DNA of 64,000 nt from Notamacropus eugenii (GCF_028372415.1 NC_092873.1:356156128-356220127); one strand, 5' to 3'; numbered from the stretch's first letter, positions 1 to 11,345 are shown. Numbers and translations are program-made. The notes: generated from the letters alone by a model not told the origin.

Positions 1-1454
1 CTCACCTTCCCCTTCAGGAGAGAGAGATAGGTCTACACCTGGATCAGAGGTGACAGTCGATTAAGCTTTGGAAGGAATATGGTCTTTACAAACTTGATGC
101 AAGTTACTGCAAAATTTCTTCTTCTCTACATAACTGGTATGGAATATTCATCATTGTTTTGTAAAGCTGGTTTCTAGTAGGGACCAAACTCCACGATGGA
201 GTTCCCAGAAACATCTTTGTCTCACCTCTCCACACACTTTGGGGTTGATTTGAGATACTCTTTAAGAGAAAGAATAATTTATATTCTTTTGATATCTTTT
301 TTTTGGTCTCTGTCAATGACTTTGCTTATTTTTATAGTGTCCTTGGTGAAATTATGATTGGATTATCAATTCTTTCCCATCTTCATCGGCATGCCTTTCT
401 TCCAACACTTCCTGTCTGTTTTCCGTTCTCTCAGATCTGCAGAGGGGGCAAGGTCTGTTCCTCTCAAGGTGTGAAGATGAACAACTGGGTTACTGTTTCA
501 GAGAGACTGACAGTGATTGGACCCATTCTCCATTATTCTAAGTTCCATTTTTCTGATTCAATCTAGCCTTCTCTCTGAAACTATTCTCAGTCCCTTCTAG
601 GGACTGGTGATAAAGGAGCTGGGAAAGGGTCCTCCAGGATGCTGCTGAGAAGCTTTATCCTTTGCCTTTCTCTTACTCCTTATAGATAGTTCTCTGTTTC
701 TTTTGTAGTGGAAGTTGAATTATAGGACATGCCATAGAGCCTGCATGGGGATAGGTCTGTGGGAGCCATCCCACCACTCATGGGTGGAGCTGAACTGAAA
801 TTCTCTTGGCTACTTCAGGTGATATGGCCTTCTTTGTTTTCCTACCTACTGAGTATCTGGGGACTCTATAGGGGGCTCTGTTGGGGCTCTATGTCTTTTT
901 GACATCTTATGATGGGGGAGGAATTCCTTCCCCTTCCCTTTACCCAACAGCTATTGTAGCTTCTCACACATGGTATTCATCTGCCTCTTCTACTTTATAT
1001 TTCTTTCCTTGAGCACAGGTGACTGGACAGTGATCATGAAAGGTTGATCTTTTGGGAATATGTACCTTGGGAGTTCCTGAGACCCTTACTATTAGCTGGG
1101 GGAATTTTCTGAAACTACTCTCTTCTTGGATTACCACCACTAAGAGTGTGAATTCAAGCCATGCCCTTACCTGCACAAAGACATGGATGTTGAAGGAGTT
1201 CTCTTCCTTGGTTTCCTTTAATCCCCCCCACTTAGATTCTCTTTGAATCTGGGCCAACAGGAGAATACATCAAGCTGGATGAAGTGACTGGCCAGATTAT
1301 GGCCAGGTTATGAAACAGATGACGACCTTCTTGAAGATCATCACAAGGAAGGATAGACCTTCCCAGGCCCAGGTAGGGTGAGAGAACTCAGCATGAGCAT
1401 TGCTATCATATGGAAGAGCCCCTCAGACTTGATTGCATTAGTTATAGAATATGA
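1..1454. other. Intergenic, nothing recognised
   Basis: No gene, repeat family or RNA is recognised here. Open frames on both strands are short and show no domain. It lies 3' of CCR7. Confidence 0.5.
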
Positions 1455-1692
1455 TAGGCAGTTAGATGGAGCAGTGGATAGAGAGTCAGGCCTGGAGTCA
1501 GGAAGATTTGAGTTCAAATCCAGCCCCATACTAGCTGTGTGACCCAGGGCAGGTCACTTAACTGTATTTACCTCAGTTTCCTCGTCTGTCAAATGAGCTG
1601 GAGAAGGAAATGACAAATCATTCCAGTATTGCTGCCAAGGAAAAACCAAATGGGGTCATGAAGGGTAAGACATAACTGAAACAACTGAATAA
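1455..1692 (+). mobile_element. tRNA-headed SINE with BovB/RTE-like 3' tail
   Basis: A tRNA-like head (box-B-like GAGTTCAAATCC near 1510) is followed by the CTAGCTGTGTGACC core. The tail, GGAGAAGGAAATGACAAATC through CAAATGGGGTCATG to an ACAACTGAA-type end, resembles the 3' end of BovB/RTE LINEs. The same SINE type recurs at about eight places in this window. Confidence 0.8.
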
Positions 1693-1962
1693 GAGGTTTT
1701 TGTGTGTTTGTGTGTACATGCATGTTTGGGGAGGGGTATAAAGAGATCATGACCTGAGAGATGGTTTCACTCGGTTTCTTTTTTGTTTGACTCTATCCTA
1801 ACCTCAGGGAATTTTTTTAGCTTCTTCAAAGGCTGGACAGATTTACAGTTCTGGACAGATTTAGAGTCCAAGGGGGACTTGGACTCTAACGTTTGGGGGA
1901 AGAGTGGGGAGTGGGGAGACACAGAATGTGTCTACCATTTGCTAGCATCTATCACTTAATAA

Positions 1963-2117
1963 GGGGCAGTTAGAGGGTGTCATGGAGAGAGTGTTGAACT
2001 TGGAGGGAGAAAGACCTGAATTTGAATCCTGTCTAGGTATATGACCATGGGCAAGCCATTTTGCCTCTGCCTCAGTTTCCTCATCTGTGAAATGTTTAAT
2101 AACAGCATCTACCTTCC
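1963..2117 (+). mobile_element. MIR/THER1-type CORE-SINE
   Basis: Head GGGGCAGTTAGAGGG, a box-B-like segment and the CCTCAGTTTCCTCATCTGTG core are visible. A microsatellite follows it. Confidence 0.65.
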
Positions 2118-2123
2118 AGGGGT

Positions 2124-2252
2124 GATACATACAAACACACATATACACATACATAATACACACATACATACATATATATTTTATGTATATACATATGTGT
2201 ACATTTGTGTGTATGTGTAGATATATTATATATATATGTATATACACAAAAT
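2124..2252. repeat. (ATAC/ATGT)n microsatellite
   Basis: Alternating pyrimidine-purine tetranucleotide tract, TA-rich at its right end. It produces Tyr/Ile/His-rich spurious open frames. Confidence 0.9.
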
Positions 2253-2268
2253 AAACCTTTATGTGAGG

Positions 2269-2450
2269 GTTTCTTAGCTTGGAGTCTATGAACTTGCTTT
2301 AAAAAATATTTTATCACTGTATTTCAATATAATTGGTTTCCTTTGCAATTTTATGTACTTTACGCGTTTAAAAACCTTATTCCGAGAAGGGGTCCATAGG
2401 CATCACCAGACTACCACCAGGGTCCATAATACACAAAACAGGTAGAGAAG
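2269..2450 (-). mobile_element. DNA-transposon-like interspersed repeat (family unassigned)
   Basis: One of seven copies in the window of a short repeat. Its ends read TTCTTAGCTTGGAGTC and, in opposite sense, a GGTCCATAATACAC-type end. The interior carries GAGAAGGGGTCCATAGGC. The partly palindromic ends suggest a non-autonomous DNA transposon. I cannot give a library name. Confidence 0.55.
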
Positions 2451-2454
2451 CCCT

Positions 2455-2700
2455 GCCTTAAAGGGTTGCTGTGGGTAAGTCACTCGTCTGACCTTAGCTT
2501 TTTCATATGTAAGAATGACAATAATAATGTTTACATGCTCTGCCTCACAGGATTTAGAGTAGTGAGAGGGAGAAGATACAACCACTTCATTTTGAAGATG
2601 AGGAAACTGAGGCCCAGAGAGATTAAGTACTAAAACTGGGTGGGATTCAGGCAGGTTTCTTGACCACAGGATCAGGGCTTGACTCCACCATGCCATGCTT
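2455..2700. mobile_element. MIR-like fragments, two orientations
   Basis: The left part (GGGTAAGTCACTCG...) is a plus-oriented MIR core. The right part (GATGAGGAAACTGAGGCCC at about 2598) is minus-oriented. Both are old and diverged. Confidence 0.55.
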
Positions 2701-4719
2701 CCTCTGTTCTCAGGGCTGCTATGAGCACAGTGTTTTGTACTCCTTAAAAGGGGGTAGAAATGTGTGTGTTCATTTTCCAGGTGGGGAACAGAAACTAAAA
2801 ACGTTCTAGCTTCTGTGCTTGGGTAGAAGGGAAAACAGGAGGGTTGGCTTGACGTAAATAAAGCATGGGGAAGGAAGGTGGGTGAATCAGAATGGGAGAT
2901 GATAAGTGAGTGAGAAAGGAAGAGGGGGTGGAGGCTGGATCTGTTCTGTGGGGACTTTCACTTGTCACTGGGTCACCCCAATCCCACAGTAACTGAATGG
3001 GTGTTTTGGGCTACAGGCAGCCCTAAGGCAAAGTCAGGACCTTGAGCTCCTAAAGCCTATGGGTTGGGGATGTGTGTGTAGGGGAAAGAATGAATAAGGT
3101 TGAGACGTTTATTTTCTTTGCAAATATTTGGAGGCCCAGGCTCATTCTTTGAAGATGAAGTGTGGTGTTTGTGTGGTTTGGGTGACTGCCTTCTTCATGC
3201 CTGCTCCAGGACATTCTTCCCATTGAGAGATGCCATCTTCTATGCCATCTGTAACTTGATCTATAATTCGATTAGTGAGTGCGCATAAAAGTATGAACAC
3301 AAGCATCTGAGCAAACGCATGTGCACACGCACTGACGGTCTCCCAGAAAGAGGTGGAAGTCTATGTGTACCCACATATACAGAGGCATGCCCGGTGCCAC
3401 CTTCTCTCCCACTTTTCCCTAACATATATCAACACACGTGTACACATAACACATGCACACAGATACATGTACTTCAGCCTCTTTTAATATTTAATGTTGT
3501 TACAGCAAAGTCAGTTCTCTAGTGGAGGGGCTTTGTGTGTTAGGATCATTCCTCTCCTGGAGTTGCCTTGCAGGCCTAGAGAGTGGCTGACAAATTGTGC
3601 TCCCTGGCTCAATCCATCCCCAGAGGAGGGTAATGTAATGTGGTTATGAGATTAGAGAATGAGCCTCATTACCAGACAGGCTTCATTTTAAACAGTCTCG
3701 CTTTCTCTTTAGAAAAATAGATGAACAGTACTGTTTCCATAAGCCTCCCAATCTTCCTTCTCCATTTGTCACCTGGCAGTAGTTAACCACTCTCCCTCCC
3801 CTTCCCCTTTCCCCAGTGTTTCCAGCCCCCTTTTCATACATCACCGAGTCTACAAAGGTACTTCACTCCCTCCACCCCCCACTTCCAATGCAGTCACAGG
3901 TTCTCCCTGTAGAGATGAGGTCTAAGACAATTTTAAGAGCAGCAATGAAATGTCCCTTTCCCACTTCCAAGTACATTTGCAGAAGGAGGGTCAACAGCTC
4001 CCTCTTCAACTCCCTTTCCCTCACCTACAACAGAGTCCTACTCCACAAAGAAGCTGGGGATCCATAGTGGGTGCTGTTGGCATGAGGTCCATTCCCAGCA
4101 TTATCTATGGGCTGGGCTGATTTGGGTCAAATACTAAATACCTTTTCCTAACTTCAGGGTGTATATGGAGTCCCATTCCATAATCCCAAGAAGAAACTCC
4201 AGTCATGGGGCACCAGAAGCTGAGGGTAGAAAAAGAATCAATAAACAAAGTCGGTTGTCTAATGACAGTTTGGAATTCTCCCTCTCCCTCATTTCCTTTA
4301 AAATCTCAGATATAGAGCTAATACCCTTCCTGGTCTGTCCAGAATACTGGGCTATTGCGGAGAATGGCGCATGCTTATTTTCAGGAACAGAATTTCCTGG
4401 ATGCAGAATTCCCACAAATTCTGATTAGTATGGGAATCTGGGCATTCCTTACCAAGTCCCCATTCAGTCTGGTGGGTGGATGTCTGGAGAGTCCATGGGA
4501 CAATGCCTAGTTTCATTAGGTTTCAGAAGAGGGGCATGTTATCTGCCCTATTTCCTCCCTCACTGCAAGGCTATAGAGGTCATTGGTTATGACAGTGGGG
4601 ACTGTTCAACTTGGTAGGGACCATAAACCTGGATTTCCAAGGGAAGGTGGGGAGGAGTGGGTCTGGGAGGGAGTGTCCAGGTGGGGAATGGCTGATTGCA
4701 AAACTAGAATCCTTCTCAT
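2701..4719. other. Intergenic 3' flank of CCR7
   Basis: No coding region or clear repeat is recognised. It has pyrimidine-rich stretches at 3780-3990 and scattered CA-rich bases at 3300-3460. Open frames (for example 4159-4428) have no recognisable domain. Confidence 0.5.
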
Positions 4720-4729
4720 TTGCAGTTTG

Positions 4730-5755
4730 CAAAACTTCTCCTTTTTTTATTGAAAAAAGCTATTATTTTCTTAAGGGAAAAACATTTATTTGTGTGCATG
4801 TGGAAAATGTTTTCCTAATGAAATGGAAGCTGATGCTCAGCCGAGTATGACAAAAATCTTCCTTTACCCACTATAAAGACAACAGGGGAATACATTTGTG
4901 GAACTTGAGTAGACAGCATTGTTTTCCCGCTTTCCTCCTGCCTGAAGCCAAACAGAGACTGGGGCTCAGTGTGTTCCAGCTTGGTTCCACAGGCCAAGGC
5001 AGGAAAAAGTGGGTTTGGCTTTGGAAACTCTTCTGACCTGCAGAAGTAATCCCAGTCACCCTTTGCCCACTCCTTACAAACACAGTCAGGATTAGGAGAG
5101 GGGTACCAGCCCTACTCAGAACTGGTTCAAGTGTAGCTGAAAGTTGAGTCTTCGTCAGTGGTGAAATGAAGATATCTTAGTTCAGAAATGTCCCAAATAC
5201 AAAAGTATGGGGATGGGGATGGAGTCAGACAGTCAAGCCTTTTCCCTTTAAGACAAAGTAGGTTGTCTACTTTCTCTAGTCCAGACAAGATAGTCTTGTT
5301 CTCTGGGGAAACATGCTTCAGCTCTCAGGGATGTCTTTGAAGAGTGTTTTTCCTCTGACATCCAAGATTAGTTTCATTCTGAGATTATGCCCTTTCACCT
5401 CATCTCCCCATAACCTCAACCCCATTAGGCCCTTTCCTAGCCCCAGGCCACTCCCAACTCTCACTTTTAGATCTTGAGGATAACCCAAGCATCCTGAGCT
5501 CTGGTGCAAGTTGTCAGTACACCTCTTCTCTCCCTTTTGTTGGGGTTGATGTGGTTGGCTCAGGTTGACTTCTCAGGTGGGTGTTTTCTCTAGTTGAAAC
5601 ACCAAGAATAACCTTTATAGCGAAGTATCAGAGAGAGGGAGAGAGACCCTTTTCCAGCCCTAGCAGCTTTGAAATTCTTGGGCTTAATTGTCTAAGCAGC
5701 TGTAGCCACTTGGGCCAAGAGGGCAATGGGGTCCTTGGGGAAGGGTTTGAGTTCT
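4730..5755 (-). other. CCR7: CCR7 3' untranslated region
   Basis: Lies between the TAG stop (5758-5756) and the paired poly(A) signals. No interspersed repeat is recognised in it, unlike the introns. That fits a transcribed, constrained 3' UTR. Confidence 0.7.
4746..4790 (-). terminator. CCR7: CCR7 polyadenylation signals
   Basis: Two AATAAA hexamers read on the minus strand, at 4790-4785 and 4751-4746, about 970-1010 bases beyond the stop codon. This fits the roughly 1-kb 3' UTR known for mammalian CCR7. Which one is used is not visible. Confidence 0.7.
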
Positions 5756-6820
5756 CTAAGGGGAGAAGGTGGTGGTGGTCTCTGCCTCCATGCTCATGGA
5801 GAAGCGTCGATTCTGTCGGCATGAAGATAAGTGGAGAAGGCGCTCTTGGCTGAGGCAGCCAAGCGTCTTGAGAAGCTTGAAGAGGTCTTGGCGGAACTTG
5901 ACACCAATGAAGGCATAGAGGAAGGGGTTGAGACAACATCGCAGGCACGCAAGGCTATAGGTGATGTCACTGGCTATGTCCAGTTGCTTGCTATGTTCGC
6001 AGTCAGTGGAAGTTTTGTTGAGGGCTGCCACAGTCTTGACCAGGACCACACCATTATAAGGTAGCTGGAAGACGATGAAGACAATTACCACGGCAATGAT
6101 GACTTTGATAGCCTTATTGCGCTCAAAGTTGCGGGCCTGCAGCAGCGTGCGGATGATGATGAGGTAGCAAGAGAACATGACCAGCAGTGGGATTAAGAAA
6201 CCTATCACCATTTGAGACACCTGGATGATGGTTGTGAAGGTCACCAGGTCTTCAGTCACCAGTGAACAACGCCCATTCTTGAGGATGTTGCTGTAGATCA
6301 GCTCTGGGGTGGAAAAGAGGAGAGCCAGCACCCAGACCACACCACAGGAGATCTGGCTGATGAGGACTATGCGAGTACGATGGCGGTGGGCTGAGACAGC
6401 CTGGACAATGGCGAAATAGCGGTCAACGCTGATGCATAGCAATAGAAGCATGCCACTGAAGAAACTCGTTTTGTACGTAAAGTAGACAACTTTGCAGAGG
6501 ATAGGGCCAAAGATCCAGGACTTGGCAGCACTGACTGCCCAGAAGGGCAGTGTCAAGAGGAAAAGGATGTCAGCCAGGGCCAAGTTCAGCAGGTAGATGT
6601 CGGTCATGGTTTTCAGCCTCTTAAAATATATGTAGGTCAGCATGACCAGCCCATTGCCCAGCAGGCCCACAAAGCAGATTACTGAGTACATAGTGGGCAG
6701 GAACCAGGCTTTGAAATCCCGGACATCTTTTTTGTAGCAAAGGGATTCAAACTGGCTGTAGTCTACCGTGGTGTTTTCATCACTGTAGTCATCAGTGACT
6801 CCATCGTAGCAAAGGCAAAC
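5756..6820 (-). CDS. CCR7: C-C chemokine receptor 7, exon 3 (residues 21-374)
   Basis: This exon carries nearly all of CCR7, a class A G-protein-coupled receptor for CCL19 and CCL21. The receptor steers T cells, B cells and dendritic cells into lymph nodes. It opens in phase 0 after a CACCCACAG acceptor. The extracellular N-terminus has tyrosines at 32 and 41 in acidic context (sulfation candidates), an N-glycosylation site NTT at 36 and Cys48. Seven membrane segments follow. Visible class A landmarks are GN at 75-76 (TM1), LALAD ending at Asp104 (TM2), Cys129 pairing with Cys205, DRY at 153-155, QLPY near 273 (TM6) and NPFLY at 318-322 (TM7). The Ser/Thr-rich tail ends ETTTTFSP, as in CCR7 orthologues, and is the likely kinase/arrestin target. 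The full protein is 374 residues against 378 in human; the difference lies in extracellular loop 2. No frameshift or stop is seen. Confidence 0.97.
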   Translation of the reverse strand, partial: VCLCYDGVTDDYSDENTTVDYSQFESLCYKKDVRDFKAWFLPTMYSVICFVGLLGNGLVMLTYIYFKRLKTMTDIYLLNLALADILFLLTLPFWAVSAAKSWIFGPILCKVVYFTYKTSFFSGMLLLLCISVDRYFAIVQAVSAHRHRTRIVLISQISCGVVWVLALLFSTPELIYSNILKNGRCSLVTEDLVTFTTIIQVSQMVIGFLIPLLVMFSCYLIIIRTLLQARNFERNKAIKVIIAVVIVFIVFQLPYNGVVLVKTVAALNKTSTDCEHSKQLDIASDITYSLACLRCCLNPFLYAFIGVKFRQDLFKLLKTLGCLSQERLLHLSSCRQNRRFSMSMEAETTTTFSP

Positions 6821-7179
6821 CTGTGGGTGGGATGGAAAAAGGAAGCAGGGAATAAGGGGGAGACATCTGGTTTATTCTGGGGGTTGTAAATAGTGGAAAA
6901 GGAAAGAAGTCTACCTAAAGACCCCAGGGCAGGAAATGGGAATAAGGGACTGAGCTTCCCTTGATTACTCATAGACTGGAACTCAATTTAGACTTTTCTC
7001 TAGGTTGCTTTAGGAGCCGTTGGTTGTCATTTTCTAAGCATGAGTGTTTATGTTCTGTTTTTCTGATTAGACAGAAGCACTTTGAAGGTGGGGACCTTGT
7101 CTCTTTCATGTCTGATATTTCCCCTAAAGCACCCAATACATGGCCCTGTACAGTAAGACTACTAAATAATTAGGGGGTG

Positions 7180-7390
7180 ATTTCAGGATGCTATATAATA
7201 GAATTAGAGTCAGGAGATCTGAGTTTAAATCCCAGCTTTGTGACAGATACTAGGTTACTAGTATACGAATGGTCACTTTACCTGGCTGAGACTTAGTTCG
7301 TTATCTATAAAAAAGGAGATAATAATATCTTTAGTACCTACCTAACTCAAAGTTCCTATTTTGGAGAACAAACAAGATAAAAAACACATT
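7180..7390 (+). mobile_element. MIR/THER1-like SINE
   Basis: Diverged head (GAGTCAGGAGATCTGAGTTT), then a degenerate CORE and an AATAATATC-type tail. Confidence 0.55.
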
Positions 7391-7461
7391 ACCCACCTCC
7401 AATTACCACGTATGTGTCAGCTCTTTTTATGCAATAGCAAAGACTTACATATATAATATAG

Positions 7462-7560
7462 ATTGAGAAAGCATTTATTAACCACTTACTATGTGCCGGG
7501 CACTGTATTATTTGTAGTATTTAACATATGCTATTTATTGAAATACTTGAATGAATGAAT
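7462..7560 (+). mobile_element. L2 LINE fragment
   Basis: Contains the diagnostic L2 phrase AGCATTTATTAACCACTTAC followed by TATGTGCCGGGCACTG. Confidence 0.65.
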
Positions 7561-7749
7561 GACAGGGGCAGCTTAGTGGGAGGTGTGGCTGTTTCTTCCT
7601 TCCCCATACATAGCCTAGCACCTGCTTCTACCATGCCTGTCAAGGTCCTTCTCTGTTTCCCCAATCTGGCAGTCTGTGCCCACAAAAGGAAATAGAGGTC
7701 CCCCCCCCCACTCATACATTATCTGTCTCTGTGTCTGTTACAGACCTTT

Positions 7750-7750
<1 letters not shown>

Positions 7751-7803
<53 letters not shown>

Positions 7804-7905
7804 TATACATATATATATACATATACACAATGCATACACATACATACACACATATACACACACACATATATATGTATGTATACACACACACATATATACA
7901 TTTGC
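7751..7905. repeat. (TA)n then (CA/TA)n compound microsatellite
   Basis: About 50 bases of pure TA run into alternating CA/TA dinucleotides. Apparent Tyr/Ile/His/Thr-rich frames on both strands are artefacts of it. Confidence 0.95.
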
Positions 7906-8229
7906 TACTTAGCAGAGTATTGGAGAGGCCCCAGGGAGCCCTAGCAAAACTAACAATTAACTTAAATCCCAGGAACCCAAGCCTAAGCTCTGTTGGCTCA
8001 AAAAACCTTCCTGCCTTCCTGAAGGCAGATTTTTTTTCATTTTGTCTTTTTATAATGCTTTGTAACCAGTAGGCACTTCATAAATGCCTGCTGGCTTAGC
8101 TTGGCTTGGACTAGTTGTATTCCTAGATTTAGGCAGGGGGAGGGATTAGATAATGGACCCTTTGTCTGAGCTTTTCTATTTGGTATTTTGATGATAATAG
8201 CTCACTTTTATACTTCCTCCCCATAACCT

Positions 8230-8410
8230 TAAGAAGTGGAGAGTACAAGATGTGGAAATTGAGTCTTACAGAGGTTAAACAACAGTATCAGAGAATGCTA
8301 GAGCTGGAAGACAGCTTAGTGTGTCATCTACTCATTTATAGATGTCTTAAAGAGGTGACTTGCCAAGGATTGTACAGTTGGGTGGTATTGGAGGTAGAGT
8401 ATGAACATGG
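8230..8410. mobile_element. Old MIR-like fragments
   Basis: Degenerate AGAATGCTAGAGCTGGAAGA and GTGACTTGCCAAGGATTGTA segments match the common mammalian MIR-like pattern. Confidence 0.45.
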
Positions 8411-8954
8411 ATGGTCTGGTCTACCTATTTGTGCCTCTGCCTCCCATCAAAGTCAGCATCCACCCTTTTCCCCTAGCCTAGGCCATTCTTAGAGGAGGTA
8501 TGACCCAAAGCAGGCCTAATTACTCAGTCAGGGAGTATATTCCAGGGATGGAATGTTCAGAAACATTGAATTGCCCAGTGTCCAGTCTTCTCTCTCTCTG
8601 TCCCAGCTGCCTGGGCACATTCTCTCTGACTTCCCCAAGGCCTCAGGCCCCTATCCATCCCCAGGTGTTGCATGACTCTCTCAGCTTAGACCCTCCCTTC
8701 TCTCCTCTCCCTACAGAGAAGGGTCCCTGGCCCTCCCTTCCTTCTTCTCCAGCTCCTCTGCTCATCCTCTGAGGCTCTCCCTGTACACCGCTGCTGTAAC
8801 CCACAACTCACCACATCCTGTTCCACCTGAGCCAACTCCCTCATGTAAAAGGGAAATACAAGCCACAACTCCTGTTCCCTCAATCCTCCACCCCCTTCCC
8901 CAAACCCCAACTCTCACTGTCAGAAATATAGCTGCTACACAGCCCTCTAGTAAG

Positions 8955-9270
8955 AGTCAGAATCGCAGAACCTCAGAACTTGAAGAGGCTTCAGAAGCCA
9001 GCTAGGCCTACCCTTACCTGAAAAACAATCCCCCTATAGCACTTCCAAGAACCAGTCACTCAACCTCTGCTTGGATCTCTAGAGAGGGGGACCCGTTTCC
9101 CTGTCAAGACAGGCTATTCCCCTTTGGGAAAAATGCTCTTTTTTTTCTTTCCGTTGAACAGAAATCTGCCAATCCACCCACTTTACCTAGTTTCATCCAT
9201 GGGGGCCAATCTGGACAAAGCTAATTCTGCTTCTACCCAACTTCCCAACTAGTACTTGAATGCAGCTATC
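8955..9270 (-). mobile_element. L3/CR1 LINE 3' fragment
   Basis: Read antisense, it carries the ordered CR1/L3 landmarks: TCAGAACTTGAAGAGGCTTC, a CCTCTGCTTGG block, a CTATTCCCCTTTGGG block and a GAAATCTGCC block. A second L3 copy at 36325-36800 shows the same order. Confidence 0.6.
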
Positions 9271-9595
9271 ATTTTCAGCCTGTCTAAGGCACAGGCAAAA
9301 GAGAAGGGCCTGGGGGTAGGGGAAGCAAGACTTCACTCAAAGATGGGGGACCCAAGTACCAGCAGTCCTCTGGCTTGGGCTTTCAGGAATGAATGATGAT
9401 TAGAAATTTAATTCTAGACTTTATTCCTGGAAAGCTGAAGCTCTGGCTACCTGGATAAGTTAACAGTCAAGTTTGGAGATTTTCTGTGCTGTCTTGTTCT
9501 ACTGTTGGGCATCCCTCTGTGTCCAGCCCACTCCCTTCCTCAGGGCTGTCTTGTGGACTACCAGCAACCAAGTAAACATTAGACTTGGATTCAAT

Positions 9596-9780
9596 TGGGG
9601 ATTTTTGACCTAGGGTTCATGGGTAGATTTTAGGGTTGTATGAATTTGCATGCAGGGAAAAATAACAATTTGTTAAAATTGTTATTTTTACTTCCTTCAA
9701 TTATTTAAACACTCTTCTAAGAAGGGGTCCCTAAGGCATCACCATACTGCCAAAGGAATCCAGACACACGAGAAGAAGTT
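9596..9780 (-). mobile_element. DNA-transposon-like repeat, copy 2
   Basis: Same family as 2269-2450. It shares CTAAGAAGGGGTCCCTAAGG and CATCACCATACTGCCAAAGG, preceded by a TTGACCTAGGGTTCATGG end. Confidence 0.55.
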
Positions 9781-9794
9781 AAGGTTCCCTCCTC

Positions 9795-9990
9795 CTCTCA
9801 AGTAGATTAGATGATTGCTAAGATTTCTTTTGAGCTCAATTTTCTCATCTGAGCTCAAATTTCTTCTTCTGGAGAATAAGCCCCTTGAGGGTAGGCTATA
9901 TTTTGGTTTTATCTTTGAATCCTCAGCACCCAGCACAATGCCTGACACACAGTAGGTAAGTGATATTTATGTTGGGTTGAATTGAATGTA
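9795..9990 (+). mobile_element. MIR remnant plus L2 3' end
   Basis: The right part holds the L2 3' phrase: CCCCTTGAGGGTAGG, then CAGCACAATGCCTGACACAC and AGTAGGTAAGTG, ending in a TTGAATTGAATG tail. Confidence 0.6.
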
Positions 9991-10389
9991 TAAAATGGGA
10001 ACTCCCTAACACTCAAATCGACAGAACTGTGTCTAATGTTAGTGTCAAATGTTTAGTGATTAAATGATAAAGATTCTATCTCCCTCTCTATGCTTTTGTG
10101 GTTCTTTCAGTGATTTTTTTCTTCTTCCCCTCCCCCACTCCATGTAGGGAGTTTGGGCTGATTAAATCCATTTCACGAATTAGAAACTGAAATCTGAGAG
10201 ATGTACTTTGCAGATGGAAGTTGGGAGGATGAGTATGAGTATGGCAAACTTGAGGTCACTAGGACTTAGATGATCAGAATAAATGCACTCCCTCCTTCTA
10301 CCCCTCCTCCCTTGGCCACGTGAAGTTTTATACTCTTAGATCTCATTTATGTGTGTGCTGGTTTGTGAGTGAAAACATCAGAACTTTGT

Positions 10390-10590
10390 CTTTGGTAGTG
10401 CAGTGGAACGGGTGCTGGTTTAGTGTCAGACTGTTTGGGTTTGAATACTGGCCTTGCCATCCACTACCTGTATCACCATGGGAAGGTCACTTACTCTCTC
10501 TCTCTTTGGACCTCCCTTTCCTCATTTGCAAAATGAGATGGGTGGTCCAGATGACCTTTAAGGACCTTTTAACTATGTGTTTTTATACTG
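10390..10590 (+). mobile_element. MIR/CORE-SINE
   Basis: Head AGTGCAGTGGAACGGGTGCT, a GGGTTTGAATAC box-B-like site, CTCATTTGCAAAATGAGATG core and a GGTCCAGATGACC tail. Confidence 0.65.
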
Positions 10591-10842
10591 TTCCTCTCTG
10601 AAAAAAATACAGGATGTATCCTTAATTCAAGTCTCTCTGGGGGAGAGGGGATGGTAATACTTGCTTCTTCCCCCAATAAAGGAACTTGAGGAAATGTGAC
10701 CCAAGATCGTGTGACTTTCCCAGTTTGAGGAGTAGGGAATGAGAAATAGGGGTGCAGCTGTAAAACAGGCCCTATTATTACCCTCCAATCCAGGGCTCTC
10801 TCCATCAGACCCTCTACCACTGGCTTGGTGAGGAGCTCTTAC

Positions 10843-10892
10843 CTGACAAATAACAAGCAGGGTCACCACCATTATATTTCGCATCCCTTTTC
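10843..10892 (-). CDS. CCR7: CCR7 exon 2 (end of codon 4 to codon 20; signal peptide core)
   Basis: A 50-base exon between acceptor CTCTGCAG (ending at 10893) and donor GTAAGA (starting at 10842). It completes the glycine codon split by intron 1 and supplies KGMRNIMVVTLLVICQ. With VCLC from exon 3 this makes a hydrophobic signal peptide of about 24 residues, as in human CCR7. It enters the ER and is expected to be removed. The exon is too short to find by open-frame length. I located it by matching the known three-exon architecture and the reading phase. Confidence 0.93.
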
Positions 10893-10974
10893 CTGCAGAG
10901 GACAAAAGACATGACATTATCAGTTGACCTGGAAGTTTTTGGTGAATCTGTGATTAATGAATTCTAGTATAGTG

Positions 10975-11160
10975 TAGAGGTTTTTAACTTTTCTGGGGCA
11001 GCTTGGTGAAGCCTATGGAGGGAATGGACCCCTTCTCAGAATGATGTTTTTAAATTCATAAAATGAAATACGGAGGCCAACAGAAGAAATTGTGAAATAA
11101 ATAGGCATTTTTTTTTCACATCTAATTCATGGACCCCTTGAAATCTATCTATTCAAGTGG
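10975..11160 (+). mobile_element. DNA-transposon-like repeat, copy 3
   Basis: Opposite orientation to copies 1 and 2: TTTTTAACTTTTCTGGGGCA at the left, CCCCTTCTCAGAATGATGTT inside, TTCATGGACCCCTTGAAAT at the right. Confidence 0.55.
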
Positions 11161-11169
11161 AGGGGGGGC

Positions 11170-11345
11170 GCTGTGGGAGGAGCATTAGATAGTGGAGACA
11201 TGGACTCCAAATCCTGTTTCCTGATATAGCTTAACTTTGTTAAGTTATTTAATCTCTCTGAACCTCAACCTTCTCATCTGTAAAAGGACAATAGCTGCCT
11301 TTTATAAAGTACTCTGGCATTTGCAAAGAGCTATGCCGTTCAGAG
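11170..11345 (+). mobile_element. MIR/CORE-SINE
   Basis: Diverged head, then CTTCTCATCTGTAAAAGGAC core and an AAAGTACTCTGGCATTTGCA tail. Confidence 0.6.

Larger units (their letters stand above)
6821..10842 (-). other. CCR7: CCR7 intron 2
   Basis: Bounded by donor GTAAGA (10842 leftward) and acceptor CACCCACAG (ending at 6821). It holds MIR, L2, L3 and DNA-type repeats plus a TA microsatellite, listed separately. Stretches 6830-7170, 8420-8950 and 9990-10390 hold nothing I recognise. Confidence 0.9.

Noticed and set aside
1942..2317. Tyr/Ile/His-rich open frames
   Set aside because: Translations of the ATAC/ATGT microsatellite. Similar artefacts occur at 7676-8072, 22346-22753, 27046-27590 and 29755-30197.
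2950..2959. kB-like GGGGACTTTC downstream of CCR7
   Set aside because: A single short match 1.8 kb past the gene end has no supporting neighbour sites and is likely by chance.
5831..6064. Plus-strand open frame inside CCR7 exon 3
   Set aside because: Antisense shadow of the receptor coding sequence.
10627..10917. Minus-strand 96-codon frame overlapping exon 2
   Set aside because: It reads exon 2 through both splice sites in a different frame. The GT-AG boundaries and the CCR7 match decide for the 50-base exon.
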